DNA from: Agrostemma githago
Lineage: Eukaryota; Streptophyta; Magnoliopsida; Caryophyllales; Caryophyllaceae
DNA length: 64,000 bases
Assembly (NCBI GenBank): GCA_958450325.1
Contig: OY288259.1
Span: 55,702,987 to 55,766,986, forward strand
Direction of reading: 5' to 3'
The position numbers were made by a program, and so were the translations under genes. The notes below the pieces were generated by a model that did not search any database, was not told the origin of the DNA, and saw only the letters and a list, made by a program, of their open reading frames with translations. Shown one piece after another: positions 11,918 through 22,789 of the stretch (the stretch's first letter is position 1; every line of letters starts with the position of its first letter).

Positions 11918-12074
11918 TTTGTTCTTCACAAAAGTCATTGAAAAAAATACTCTTTCCACACTTGACGTGGCCAACAAGTAGTATTTCACAAATGTGAAAT
12001 ATCAATTGGGAATTATATTTAAATTAACAATATCAAAGCAAAACCCATAATTGACATAAACAACTACCCAGAGT
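11918..12074. repeat. Tandem duplicate, copy 1 (intact, unoccupied Helitron target)
   Basis: A 157-bp segment of hAT-1 starting TTTGTTCTTCAC is repeated in tandem from 12075 with only a few differences. Copy 1 is uninterrupted across GGGAA|TTATATT (12012/12013), the site that the Helitron occupies in copy 2. It is therefore a natural empty site. Confidence 0.93.
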
Positions 12075-12393
12075 TTTGTTCTTCACAAAAGTCATTGAAA
12101 AAAATATTTTTTCCACACTTGACGTGGCCAACAAGTAGTGTTTCACAAATGTGAAATATCAATTGGGAATCTTTTATATATAAAAGATGAAACCATCCCG
12201 TCCTACGTGGCAGTCCCTCTACACATATATTACCCCAAATTGAGTTCTCCTTGAATCTTCCAATTTCATCAAATATTATACAAATTTTACATACAAAATC
12301 CCTCATATTTTCCCTTAATTGCTGCTTACTCCTACATTTAACCCTAACAATTACCGAGAAGACCTAGCAATTAATTTCTCCTTCCCAATAAAT

Positions 12394-12549
12394 TTTTCTC
12401 TTCCCTGCAAACCTAACCCCTCCCTAATAAATTTATCCTAACGTTCTTCTTCCCCTCCCCCTTCCCCATGAATTTCTCTCTTCCCTTAAACCTAACCCCT
12501 CCCCAATAATTTTATCCTATAACGTTCTCCTCCCCCTTCCCCATTACTT
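12394..12549. repeat. Pyrimidine-rich tandem duplication, period about 79 bp
   Basis: The block around AACCTAACCCCTCCC at about 12410 recurs at about 12489, with the same order TTTATCC..ACGTTCT..CCCCCTTCCCCAT in both. It is strand-asymmetric (C and T rich) and lies near the 5' end of the Helitron. Confidence 0.85.
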
Positions 12550-13156
12550 CTCAATAAAAAAAATTATTCTCATTTTAAGGTTTTAATTCCCAAATTTGCT
12601 TCATTCAAACAATAATTTTTGGCTTTTTCACATCTAACTCTAAAGATCTTGAAAGATGGTGAATTCATTGAAAAAAAGGTTTGAAGAAAAGGAATATAGG
12701 TGCTTTCAGATATGATTCCATTTGAAATCAGGGTTCCCTTTAATTAGGTAATTTCTGATCTCCAGTTTTATTGTTCTTTTTTTTTGAATTCTTGAATTCA
12801 GTTTTATTGTTCTTTTGATTAAAAAACTAAGTTGAGTTTTGTTTTGTCAATTTAGGTTTACATCAAAGATCTAATATAAGTGCGGGTAACAACTACGTGC
12901 AGTACCATCTTCTATTTATCAAAAAGAATCTGCCTTCTAATCAATAGGATCTTTTTCTGTGTTATTCAACAAATGACGTATTTAATAAAAAATTTAAAAT
13001 GGGTTATAGCCCCAGTGACCCATAATAATATAAATTCGTAGATTTTAATTTTGGTTGTCTTAGAATTATCTGACCTATTATTAGACATAAACTGTTATGG
13101 CTTTCAAAATGTTTGCATTTGTGGTCATTGTGGTGATATTTTTTCTACTTATGCAG

Positions 13157-13384
13157 CTTCTATACGTTAAGAAATTGGGGATGAAACTGACCATGTAACA
13201 AGAAAAACTAAAGCTTTTACTCTGTACATGGTACGTACACTTTTAATTAATATATTTACTTTGCCCACCTTGAAATGTTTGAATTACAATAATTTTTTCT
13301 CCCTTACTAAACTTTAGTTGGATTCTTCTGCAGATGTGAACTTGACAGTTATTGATCTTGCGGGGCTAACAAAGTTTTCTGTAG
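13157..13384 (+). pseudogene. Captured dynamin-related protein (DRP1-like) exon fragments
   Basis: Two exon-like blocks lie inside the Helitron. Block 1 (13157-13230) has an ATGCAG acceptor and a GTACGT donor and reads EIGDETDHVTRKTKA, matching the KEIxDETDRxTGKxK stretch of the plant DRP1 GTPase domain; the Lys codon before it is a TAA stop. Block 2 (13334-13384), after TTCTGCAG and before GTAATT, reads VNLTVIDLAGLTKF, matching the G3 region VNLTLIDLPGLTK with the conserved Pro changed to Ala. Order and exon-intron layout agree with a captured genomic fragment. The HLSIYSPN segment expected between them is missing and the phases no longer match, so this is dead DNA. Assignment rests on recalled family motifs. 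Confidence 0.75.
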
Positions 13385-14869
13385 GTAATTTTTCTCACCC
13401 GAGATACTATTACTCCTATTATGCTTTTCTATCTGTTAGTTTTTAGAGTAGTTAGTTATTGCCGCCCCTCAAACTTCACATATTCCCCTATGCTTATCGT
13501 TAAACATTTTCAAAAAACCAATTTTTTTTTAAAATTTCACTGATGGATTTTGAATTTATTATGCATTTTCAAAATTCTGCATTTGTCCAAGTTTCATTGC
13601 TGAATATTGATTTTCAAAAATCTGAGCTTTTTTCCAAATTAATACAGAGTAGGTATTATTTTCAATTAATCATACGTTAATTAACTATAATACATGCTGA
13701 AATCCATTTTTTTTTTTTCATTTTCAATTGCTTATTGATGACTTTAGTTTTTATGATTTTATTGATATAATTGTCAACTAAATTTTTAAAAAAACTGACA
13801 ATTTCAATTTATTTGGTAGAAGGTTGTAAAACAGAAAAATCTCAAGAAAAAAATAATTTATTTATTATATTAAGATTGGAACTTTACATTAAATTAGCAT
13901 AAGAATGTAACTTAGATCGCATGTCTTGGAATTTTATGTTAGATTAATAGTTGAGTTGATTTTGTTTTTTCCAAAAATACTCTCTCCCCTTCCCTAAGAT
14001 GTTCCATATTTTCTTTTTAGGAAAATTCACAAAGATGTTCCACTTTTCTTTTTAGTACATGTTTTGTGGTTCCTATTATTTGTGACTCCACTTCTTTTAT
14101 CCATCTTCATTTTCCTCCACATAATTTCTCCTCATTGGTAGTGGAAGATCATATAGAAGGAGAGGGCTTAATACTTTAAGCTAGCATTAACCGCTGGAAG
14201 AAGATTAGCAAGGGGCTGCGAGCACTGTGTGTCTATCCAAAGGAAAAGCACTATGGAAAATGTTAGTGCCGGAATTAATTATTGTATAATAAGCGATTTT
14301 GGAAATTGAAAAATGTGTATTAATGTTTAGTTGAACCCAACGGCATTCTAGAAGTCAATTTGACTATGTATGAGTATTTATTACGGATAGATTAAAGTGT
14401 TATTTAGATTAAAATTGTAATTTAGTTAGTTATTTTTATTTTACTTTTAACAAATACGGAGTAAGGATAATTTATTAACTTCAATTAGTGGTAGATAAAA
14501 AAACTTAAATAGTCCCTTAATATTTTTTTATGCATATAAAATATGAAACCAAAAGATGTGACATAACACAATCCATCCACTCAATTACCCTCCAACTTGA
14601 TCATACAATCACTCTTTGAGAATTTGCAAATATATTCTCTTAAGTTTTGCATAATAGTCTCTGATATTTACACCTAATTGGTGATTAGGGTTCAATTTAC
14701 AATTAAACCTTTCGATTATCGAGAACAGTCTGCCACCATTTACGGAGTAATTGTAGAGACCCTTTTCAAATCTGCATTCTTAATCTTGAAAATTACAGAA
14801 AACCTCTTCGTTCTATTTCATTTCTTCATTTCAGGTTTGTCATATTGTGTTTTACTGAATATAATGATA

Positions 14870-14957
14870 CTCCCTTCGTTCCATTCAATTGTTTGTTTTA
14901 TATTCATTATGAAGAGTATTCTAATCAAATGTATACAATTGAATGGAACGGAGAGAG
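14870..14957. mobile_element. Stowaway-like MITE, 88 bp
   Basis: The left end CTCCCTTCGTTCCATTCAAT and the right end complement to each other (right end reverse complement CTCTCTCCGTTCCATTCAAT), with TA on both sides (14868-14869 and 14958-14959). The hairpin spans nearly the whole element. It lies within the Helitron. Confidence 0.88.
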
Positions 14958-16334
14958 TATTTTTTGTGAGTGTTATTTTTTTGTTTATTGTCAGGATGCT
15001 GATCAATTGTTCTTTCCGACATATCTAAAATCTAATTTAAAGACATCCAAGAAAACCATGTTATTGCTGTGGACAATTTAAGCTTCTTCCTCAGTTCCTT
15101 TGTGAAAGAGCGGTACTTTGTAACATATTTTAGTGTGAACACATCACGTTCAAGAGTACTTGACTATAATGAAAGACTCGAGGCCTCTACTTCAACCCGA
15201 ACATTCTTAACGAAATACTCAAGTTTTCTACTTTAGTTTTTTATAAGTGGGTAATTCAGTCATGACGTACGTTACCCACGTTTTGATGTAGTGTTTATAG
15301 ATTAATTATATTATCCAAACTTTGCACAGTATTTGATCGTACAACCCCGTGATTTTATTACGAGTATTACGAGGATTCAATTTCTAATATTACGAGTATT
15401 CATTTTCCAAAATACTAACCTAAAATCGTTTTTAATTATTTTTGTAATTTAAATATCTGGAAATTATGTGATTTCTATTCTCGAAAAAGTAAACTACAAT
15501 TCTACTCTCGAAAATATGAAGAGCCATAAGACTAAAAGGCAATATTACTAATTGCATCGAAAATGAGACTTAATCAAATTTTTCAATTGTGCATTAATGT
15601 AGTTTTAGTTTTCAATGATATATATCGGTCTACAAAAATATTATTAATCTATGTTACAAAACTAATTACACCATAGAACATATTTATGAAAGGCTAACTA
15701 AAACTTTAAATTAAATAATATTCCATAGTTAATAATTTAAAATATACTTCGTAAAACTTTTAATCAAATAAATTAAATACAGAGTTATACTGTAATTAAT
15801 ACTCATACTTAATACTCCATGTTAAGTTTCTCAACAACTTTTGAGAAACCAACCACCCTTGAGAAGACAAACATCTATTGTTATATATTCAATAAATTTC
15901 CAATTTACAAAAAAATTCTTACAACTCTCACCAAAATTACAGTAACTCAATAATCACCACCAAAAAGGAACAGTCAAGACATCAACTATTAATTGACAAC
16001 AACTATAAATTGACAACAATTACCACTTATTTCAAAATTAAATTCAACAAATTATTGTTCTTGATGAATTTACAATCAACTTCGATCTAAAGTCATTTTT
16101 ATAATAAAAAGAGGTATGCATGTACCAAATCTCCTCTCATAGAATGAATATAATTGTTTTGGGATGAAGCTTCAAAGTGAAGGATGATGGAAAAATTGAG
16201 AACATTGTGTATTTTTTTTGAACTCGAGAAGATTATTATTTATTAACAAAAATTATAAAAATTTGATATTCTTAATCTACTCATAAAGACGAATCAAACA
16301 AGATACCACATGACTATATTTTCTCTTATACTCC

Positions 16335-16440
16335 GTATATTGTTGGGAATATTAACGATTCTTTTAGTACTGTTGGGATTATAGTACTGTTGGGGTATAT
16401 TGTTGGGAATACGTATATTGTTGGGATTATAGTACTCTAA
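16335..16440. repeat. Short interspersed repeat cluster (TATTGTTGGGA / AGTACTGTTGGGA)
   Basis: Five copies of a TTGTTGGGAWTA-like word occur within about 105 bp, alternating with TAGTACT. This is a local slippage-type array inside the Helitron. Confidence 0.7.
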
Positions 16441-17420
16441 GATTGAACGTAACATTTTCGGTGTGTTGGCACACCATGTAATTTGCGAAATGAGTCGTTT
16501 CTGTCTCCATATACGATTTACCTATAGTAGAATGGAGTCTCTCCAATTGTCAATTAATTTGTTTTAGGTTATGATATAAATTGCATTAGATATACAATCT
16601 CTATCGAAAACCATACGAAAATCTCATTAAAATATACCTCACATATATCATGATACGGAGCAATAGTTTATGACCGGAGGAAGTAACAGACATGCGTATG
16701 AATAGGCTCGAGATTAACAACATCCAATCTCTTTGTATGGAAAATAACATCAAATCTCTTTGTAACCCTCATCTATTCTTTAAATTTGCCGGAGTTGGGT
16801 GTATTTGGGTGTAGGGTGGGAAATTATAGTTGAGTCATTAGGACCGAATAACTCTTAACCAAATATATTACTCCATACATTATTTTAACTCAGGCATGTT
16901 AAATACTAAATGTATGAATTGTGCCAAACACATGATAATTAAATGTTTGATTATCTTTTACACAGACGGGTCGAATTGACCATAATGTAATAATTGTAGA
17001 CACCCAAATTTTGACCGCCAGGTGTCTATGGTAGTTTCCAAAAAACACCCGATGATGATCGGACGCTAACGTGTTCTAATGCGCTCGGATACGGGCTCGA
17101 AATCAGTAATGTCCGGCATGGGCTATTAACGAGATACAAATCTCACAAAACCAACCTCAAAACCAGGCCCAGTGGGTCATTCCGAGTCAAACAAGACTAA
17201 TTTGGGCCAAAACCGACACCAAAAATAATTCCCGTCTTTTAGCGACCGGGTCAAAACCCGGTCAAGACAAACCCGACACAAAAACCGACCAGGTGCGTCC
17301 TCGAAGCATGCACCAGATTCAAAATCATTCACAAATCAATCCAAACTTATCCAAATCCATCACAATCAATTAAGCACAAATCAAGGGCAATCACGCCCAA
17401 AATAGCCCGGATTAATTGAT

Positions 17421-17532
17421 CCACTCGATCGAGTGGATTGGCCACTCGATCGAGTGGAGCCTCTTTGAACCCGTCCAGGTTCATTCGCAGGGGCACTCGA
17501 CCGAGTGCACCCGCGCCACTCGGTCGAGTAAC
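17421..17532. repeat. Cluster of CACTCGATCGAGTG palindromes, first set
   Basis: Perfect 16-nt palindromes CCACTCGATCGAGTGG sit at 17421-17436 and 17442-17457. Variants follow at 17493-17508 (GCACTCGACCGAGTGC) and about 17516 (CCACTCGGTCGAGTA). They lie just upstream of the LTR TATA box. Confidence 0.93.
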
Positions 17533-18435
17533 CCGGGGTCGGGGCTCCCTATAAATACCCCATGACCCCATGCACAACACACAACCTTTATCCATCACAA
17601 CTTTTCCCAACGACTTTTCTCCCACAACTTTACACAAGAATCAACTCTTACACAACCCCTTTGCATACATTTTTCAGCCATAAACACCGTCATCCTTGCA
17701 TGCATTTCGAGAGCACAAACTCGTAAAAATCCATACAAACCAAGAGCCATATACACACCATCAACTCCTCCTACATATCTCGACGTTCCCGCGCCATTGC
17801 CGCCATTAGACGAACCGTATCCCGAGAAGCAAGAGCATGTAGGTTGAGGGTGTAACAATTCAACACCGATTTCTCCTTCTTCTTCCTTTCTTCTCGTTCC
17901 TTTTTATGTACATTCATTTATGCTATAGTATTATATTTAGTCGATAGTAACGACATGATTACTAACGCTAACATTTTACCTTTCGCATTTAATCATCGTT
18001 ATTATATTTTACTATAATATCGTATGTATCGTGTATATATATAATAATATCAAAACTCGGATCCTAATTCGTTTGATTACGATGATCATTTTTTTAAGGT
18101 TCGTTTATTAACACGATCCCGATAATTCGTAGTTGAACGCGTATGAATCCATTTCAAAGATTAGTACGGAACCCGTTGACACGAAAACCGACGTCGCATA
18201 ATCCGTAAGGATTAATATCGATGTCGTGACGTAGAGGGGCGCAATTCCGTCACTAATCAAATTTTTATCAAACAATAACCTTTTCTACAAAATTCCGATA
18301 ACGGTATTATAATCATATAAGACATGATTATAATACTGACAAACCGAGTTAAATTTAAATCCGTCAATATTTTTATTTGACTCGGCCAATCATCGATTTA
18401 AAACACATTAAAACAAACGAGTCACAACTCGTACA

Positions 18436-18548
18436 GGTGCCACTCGACCGAGTACACCTGCTACTCGATCGAGTAGCACCTTAAAAAACGAGCAGTAGCT
18501 AATTTAAAGACACACTCGACCGAGTCAGGCCATGACTCGGCCGAGTGG
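18436..18548. repeat. Cluster of ACTCGRYCGAGT palindromes, second set
   Basis: Four more copies lie downstream of the TATA box: CACTCGACCGAGTA, CTACTCGATCGAGTAG, CACTCGACCGAGT and GACTCGGCCGAGT. In several the outer arm bases change in pairs so that the palindrome is kept. Confidence 0.9.
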
Positions 18549-20001
18549 GTCCTGTAGCCCAGAAATCCGAGAGCTTTAATGCAACATTCGAGCCTCGTCT
18601 TTTTTTACGACTTAGTCGACACGTGTAAAGTCAATCACGTGATCTCCTTTTCAAAACTCATGCATATCACGACACATAAACGATTTTGATCGACGGTCTC
18701 ACATTATTAATTTTATGTCGATGACTCTTTAGTCGTATCCGATGTAAAATTAATCTAGACTCAATTTCTCGAGGTGATAAGTCCGGACGAGGCATCGAGG
18801 TTCGAGATCGGGCTAGCACCACGTCTAGGTCTCGAACCTCCGTCCTTTGATTAATACGCAATATAATGTGTAACTAATTAAAGTTCGTCCACCTACACAA
18901 AATCACGGTGTAGTTTATACACGGGTCCGTTTATAATTATTGCTCGTCATTTCAATTGTATATTTCAATTGTTCTATTTTATTGTACGCCGTATTGTGAA
19001 TTCCGGGTTGTATTCCGCCCGTGTAATTTGTAATCGATTTATTTTTGCTTTGCTTTATTTATTTGCGTTTTACCGCTTTTAAATGAACCCTCGCATGCTA
19101 AATCACTTCGACAATAAATTAGATGCATTAAATTGACGTAGCTCACATTTAATTCGCATGCTTAGCTAAAACGCTGTTTGCATAACATTTCACCGAATCA
19201 CTAACGCGCATATTAAAAAGTCAAACGATGTCCTAGTAGAGGCCGCTAAGTGCGGGCGGGGTTGGGTGTCCTTAGTGGGCTTCCCAACACGTACCCTCAC
19301 CCCTTACTCAGAACCGTGGTTTCCGGATGTCCGAATCCATTGGCAACGAGAGTCATTCAATATACGATTAACCGCTCAAGTCGGCATCTATATCGATATG
19401 CAAAGGGACGAGCCCGATAAACTCTCAAACCGAAATGGGCCATACTTTGTGTATGGACCATGGCGATATAGAGTGGGCTCGAATGGTTCCGAATAACCAT
19501 AAAATTCGGTGGCGACTCCATTTCGACTTAAATTTCAATTCGATCCTTCTCATATGGAGGTTCATTCGCCTACCCAAACCCGCGCGTGGCCGCGTCGGGG
19601 TGGACCTACGTCATGTCCACAATAATCATATGCATCAATATTCACTTCTTTTACGTTATTTTCTATCAATATCATCTTTCCATTCATCCTTATATGGATT
19701 GTGATTTGGCACAACGATGAAAAAAAGTTTCAACCTCGAGAATTTTCATGGGTATAACAAATCCACACATTAAGTTCATTTTCTTTTTTTGGTTGAAATG
19801 TAAGAAATATATTACCATAACAAACCATTAAAGTTCATTATTTTTGTTTTGTTTTGTTCCTTCCAAAACTATTAATTCCACATATTTAGTATAATTATAA
19901 AATCATCATTCAAGTATAAAATGTGTCACCTACACTTCATCTAAATTGGATATGTTTCGATATTACTAACTTCCGATTATTTAGAAAAAAAATTTTACAA
20001 T

Positions 20002-20030
20002 CCCGTGACGTGTCACGGGTATTACCCTAG
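20002..20030 (+). terminator. Helitron 3' terminal hairpin and CTAG end
   Basis: The 8-bp stem CCCGTGAC/GTCACGGG with a GT loop is followed by TATTACC and CTAG, with T as the next base. This is the replication-end structure of Helitrons. Confidence 0.93.
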
Positions 20031-20092
20031 TTATATTTAAATTAACAATATCAAAGCAAAACCCATAATTGACATAAACAACTACCCAGAGT

Positions 20093-20180
20093 AATGTTGG
20101 TATGGGGACTCGAACCCCTGCCAACTACATGCAAAGGCACTTGAGGGAGCACACTCTACCAGTGCACCACTGATGTTTCT
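20093..20180 (-). other. tRNA-like sequence (possible SINE head or Pol III box remnant)
   Basis: On the minus strand, AGTGGTGCACTGGTAGAGTG (20152-20171) resembles an A box, and GGGGTTCGAGTCCCC (20104-20118) is an excellent B box with a T-arm-like stem. No CCA-ready acceptor stem or anticodon arm of a normal tRNA can be folded around it. It lies inside hAT-1. A tRNA-derived SINE head is the likeliest reading, but no A-rich tail was identified. Confidence 0.4.
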
Positions 20181-20258
20181 CTTGCTCCCCTTTCACGCAT
20201 ATTACACAAGTAGTAAAGCTTCAGTATTTTTTTTTTCAAAATTTTTTTGAAAACCTAA

Positions 20259-20288
20259 GGGTGCGCACGTGGGGTGCTGTGCGCACCC
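20259..20288. repeat. Subterminal GC-rich hairpin of hAT-1
   Basis: The perfect 10-bp stem GGGTGCGCAC/GTGCGCACCC has a 10-nt loop and lies 15 bp from the right end of hAT-1. Subterminal repeats of this kind often bind transposase in hAT elements (known generally; not shown here). Confidence 0.88.
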
Positions 20289-20869
20289 CTAGGTCCGCCC
20301 CTGACTTGAATAGAATACTGATTACATAATTACTGGAAGTAATAAATTGTGCGTGTTATTAAAAAAAATTTATCAAAGATGTAAATAAATAAGCAAACGG
20401 AAGTTAAGGAACATTTATTTAATAAATAATTTATACTAATATTAATTTTATTATAATTTTTCTTATTAAAAGTATAAAATAATGCTTGAAAATTCGACAT
20501 TCAAGAAGAAACAATTGAATAAAAAAAACAAAGAAGAAAAAAACAAAACAAAAAGAGAGTTTGAAAAAGAAAAGAAAGAAAATATGGAGAGAGAGTAAAA
20601 AAAGGAACAATAGTACATCACCCAATCCCCCTTTCTCCTTTATTTATGAAACTAGTTTTGAATATAAGAAACCAACTCCTTAATAAGGAGTTCCTTATGC
20701 TTACAACAATGGGCAAGAAGTTCTTTATTGTATATGGAACTTCTTATAATCCCCCATTGCTATTGCCCTAAGAGTAGTAAAATAGAGAAGTTTGGGCATG
20801 GAAAACGGAAGGATAGAAATTGACAATTAATCGTATAACATAAAAATTTGCATTTAAGTCTAGCTATGT

Positions 20870-20944
20870 TGAGATGATGTCACGTGTCATTCAAATAACT
20901 ATTCAACAAACTACTCATCTTGCCTTTTTATATATTTATATAGA
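20870..20944 (-). mobile_element. Helitron 5' terminus, minus strand (partner end not found)
   Basis: On the minus strand the segment starts TCTATATAAATATATAAAA at 20944, preceded by A, and contains GACACGTGAC. That is the usual look of plant Helitron 5' ends. No matching hairpin plus CTAG end could be located to the left. Confidence 0.5.
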
Positions 20945-22789
20945 TTAGTACAGTACATTTTACCCATTACGGAGTACACTATATCATAAACTAACTACCT
21001 AAGGTGCAAGCTCAGTTGATATAATGCGCCCTTTAGATCATGAATTTAGCATGCGGTTGATATAACTAAATATGTCTACTCAATTATTGTAAGTGTATCT
21101 TAATGTTAATCCGGTCGGTAATAATACTAATCCACAATACTAATCAATTAACTTTGGTGATTAGTAATTAATTAATGAGGTTGATAAATAATAATCAAGA
21201 GATAGTCGATTCAAACAATCAACATATTAATTCCCCCTAATTAACAACAATCGCCGATCCCCTTCAACCCTAAATTAAAGAATTAAGCATAATTATAAGA
21301 ACATTGGATGAATGACAATCAAGAATTTAAACTAAGAATTAAAGCACAAAGAAATTAATTACTGAATATCGAAGACTAATTGGTTTCTAATGACAAAGCT
21401 TGAATCTAAAAACGTCTGTAAAACTAATTGGTTTTTCTCAATAATTTTACTAAGTGCTGACAATTTTTCAATAGAATTAACACACTTGTTCTCCTTAGTT
21501 GTTCTTTTAAATTACTCCGAGTATAATTTATTTATTTATTTATTAAGTTGAGACAATATAAATTGAATAAAAGGAATAATACAATATTGATTCCTAACCT
21601 TAACCAAAACAGAAAAAGTACAACAGCGAGATGTACGTAAATTTGATTTGATTTCAATGTTTACATGTTGGTGATTTGAGTTAATTACCGTTCATTTGGT
21701 GTAGTCGGGGTTTAGTTACAAAGAAGGGTAAACTCGGTTTAGCTATATGACGAGTCGGGAGTGCGGAGTGCACGCTTGTCTAAGTCTAAAACGAGCTTAC
21801 GGTTTGTATAAATGATCAAGTGAATATTTTGTACGTTTCCGTTTTATGCCCGTATGACATTTCGTTCGGAGTTCGGAACCCCGTATAATCGAGGTGGGTT
21901 GATTATCCATACGGTTACTCGTAGTTTTGTTGATTCTTATCATTACCAACCGTCGGGTTTGACGTGTGATGCTATGAATAATAGTAAAACTCCGTTTGAT
22001 GTGTTGGCGTGGACATGCATTGTATGCATGCATGCAAGTGGTTATGAAGGGTTAGGCATTTCATAACTACATTTGATTATTTGGAAAAATACAAAAAGAG
22101 GAGTGTGCGTACAGGGGCTCTCCTGTTTTCATTTTTGACGCACTTCTTTTTCTTTCTTTGTTAAGAAAACATTCAATCTCCATTGGTTCTTGCTCGAAAA
22201 TTCTAGTATCGGAATAAGAGTGTATTCTTGTAGTCTTATCCCACAAGAAAATCGTGTAACCCGGGACACGTTAGGGTCGATTATTCTTGAAGGAAAGTGA
22301 TACCGTTCACGATTCTACAAAGTTATCCAAGCAATTATTGTACTTTTTCGTTGTTGTAATTTTAATAGTTTGTATTTGTAACTATTGTAATATTCGATAT
22401 TGTTGTATCCCGGAGCAATATACAACATTACATAGCCAATTGATTTGACGTTATTAAAATGTTGTGAATATTTTGCATAAAAAAACTCGTGGACATCAAA
22501 TAATCAGACTTTTTTTAAAACTCAAATAACTAGGCTTTAATATACACTTTCCTTGAAAGAAAAATGGATATTAATAAGTACTACGGAGTTTGTAATAGAG
22601 AATTTACATTTGTCCCTCGCAATGATGCCAGCTAACACCTAAGGGTCATAAGGGCGACTTTAAACCATAAGCACGCTAATGAAAAATGATTTGATGTCTT
22701 CAAAAACTCGGTATCATCTTCATTGTATTCATCCTCTTCCTTTACGGTACTCTTTTCGTTCAGTCATTTATATACAATGATCCACAAAG
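20945..22789. other. Intergenic DNA with no confidently identified gene
   Basis: A 70-codon frame at 21854-22066 matches no family I know and has no splice context. At 22190-22440 the text (long T-rich leader, CCCGGAGCAAT) resembles the end of a retrotransposon leader, but no LTR pair is visible. Otherwise nothing recognisable. Confidence 0.4.

Larger units (their letters stand above)
16995..19621 (+). mobile_element. Solo LTR (Tat/Ogre-like gypsy candidate), 2627 bp
   Basis: It begins TGTAGACACCC and ends ATGTCCACA, with a perfect ATAAT duplication (16990-16994 and 19622-19626). There is no polyprotein. A TATAAATA box at 17550-17557 is followed by a plausible transcript start region, giving + orientation. 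Near the 3' end GGTGGCGACTCC resembles the motif at Tat/Ogre LTR-PBS junctions (recalled, not checked). Both termini match the solo LTR at 1834-4137 in inverse orientation, showing one family inserted twice. It lies inside the Helitron and so is younger than it. Confidence 0.78.
12170..20030 (+). mobile_element. Non-autonomous Helitron, 7861 bp
   Basis: The 5' end is TCTTTTATATATAAAAG (12170). The 3' end is a GC-rich hairpin (stem CCCGTGAC/GTCACGGG, 20002-20019) followed 7 nt later by CTAG at 20027-20030. Insertion is between A and T with no target duplication, confirmed by the empty site in the adjacent duplicate at 12012/12013. All of these are Helitron hallmarks. No Rep/helicase frame is visible, so it is non-autonomous. 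Contents: a CT-rich 79-bp duplication, decayed dynamin-like exons, a Stowaway MITE, a short repeat cluster, and a 2.6-kb solo LTR that inserted later. Confidence 0.92.
12075..20092. repeat. Tandem duplicate, copy 2 (split by the Helitron)
   Basis: The left part is 12075-12169 and the right part is 20031-20092. Joined, they match copy 1 (11918-12074) from end to end up to ACCCAGAGT, with the Helitron inserted exactly between A and T. Confidence 0.92.
11449..20303. mobile_element. Non-autonomous hAT element (hAT-1) carrying a Helitron
   Basis: The left terminus is CAGTGGCGGAGCC (11449) and the right terminus reads CAGGGGCGGACCT on the minus strand (ends 20303). An identical 8-bp duplication ACTTGAAT sits on both outer sides (11441-11448 and 20304-20311). 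CAGNGGCGGA termini with 8-bp duplications are hAT hallmarks. Without the 7861-bp Helitron the element is about 1 kb with no transposase frame. A GC-rich subterminal hairpin lies at 20259-20288. Confidence 0.82.
11185..20768. mobile_element. PIF/Harbinger-type non-autonomous element containing the whole nested stack
   Basis: The left end GGGCAAAAGCAATGG (11185) and the right end, whose reverse complement is GGGCAATAGCAATGG (ends 20768), form a 15-bp inverted repeat with one mismatch. Further matching AGTTCCATAT is found inside both ends. Both sides carry TAA (11182-11184 and 20769-20771), the usual 3-bp TWA duplication of this superfamily. Removing the hAT element inside leaves only about 0.7 kb and no transposase, so this is a MITE-sized element blown up by later insertions. 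Confidence 0.75.

Noticed and set aside
20093..20180. A functional tRNA gene
   Set aside because: Only A- and B-box-like parts are present. No acceptor stem or anticodon arm can be built.
20653..20720. CTAG plus AACTCCTTAATAAGGAGTT hairpin as the 3' end for the Helitron 5' terminus at 20944
   Set aside because: It would cross the right boundary of the Harbinger-type element at 20768, the hairpin is AT-rich, and it lies 18 nt from CTAG, further than usual.
21854..22066. 70-codon frame as a host gene
   Set aside because: No recognisable domain, no signal peptide, no splice context, surrounded by repeat-like DNA.
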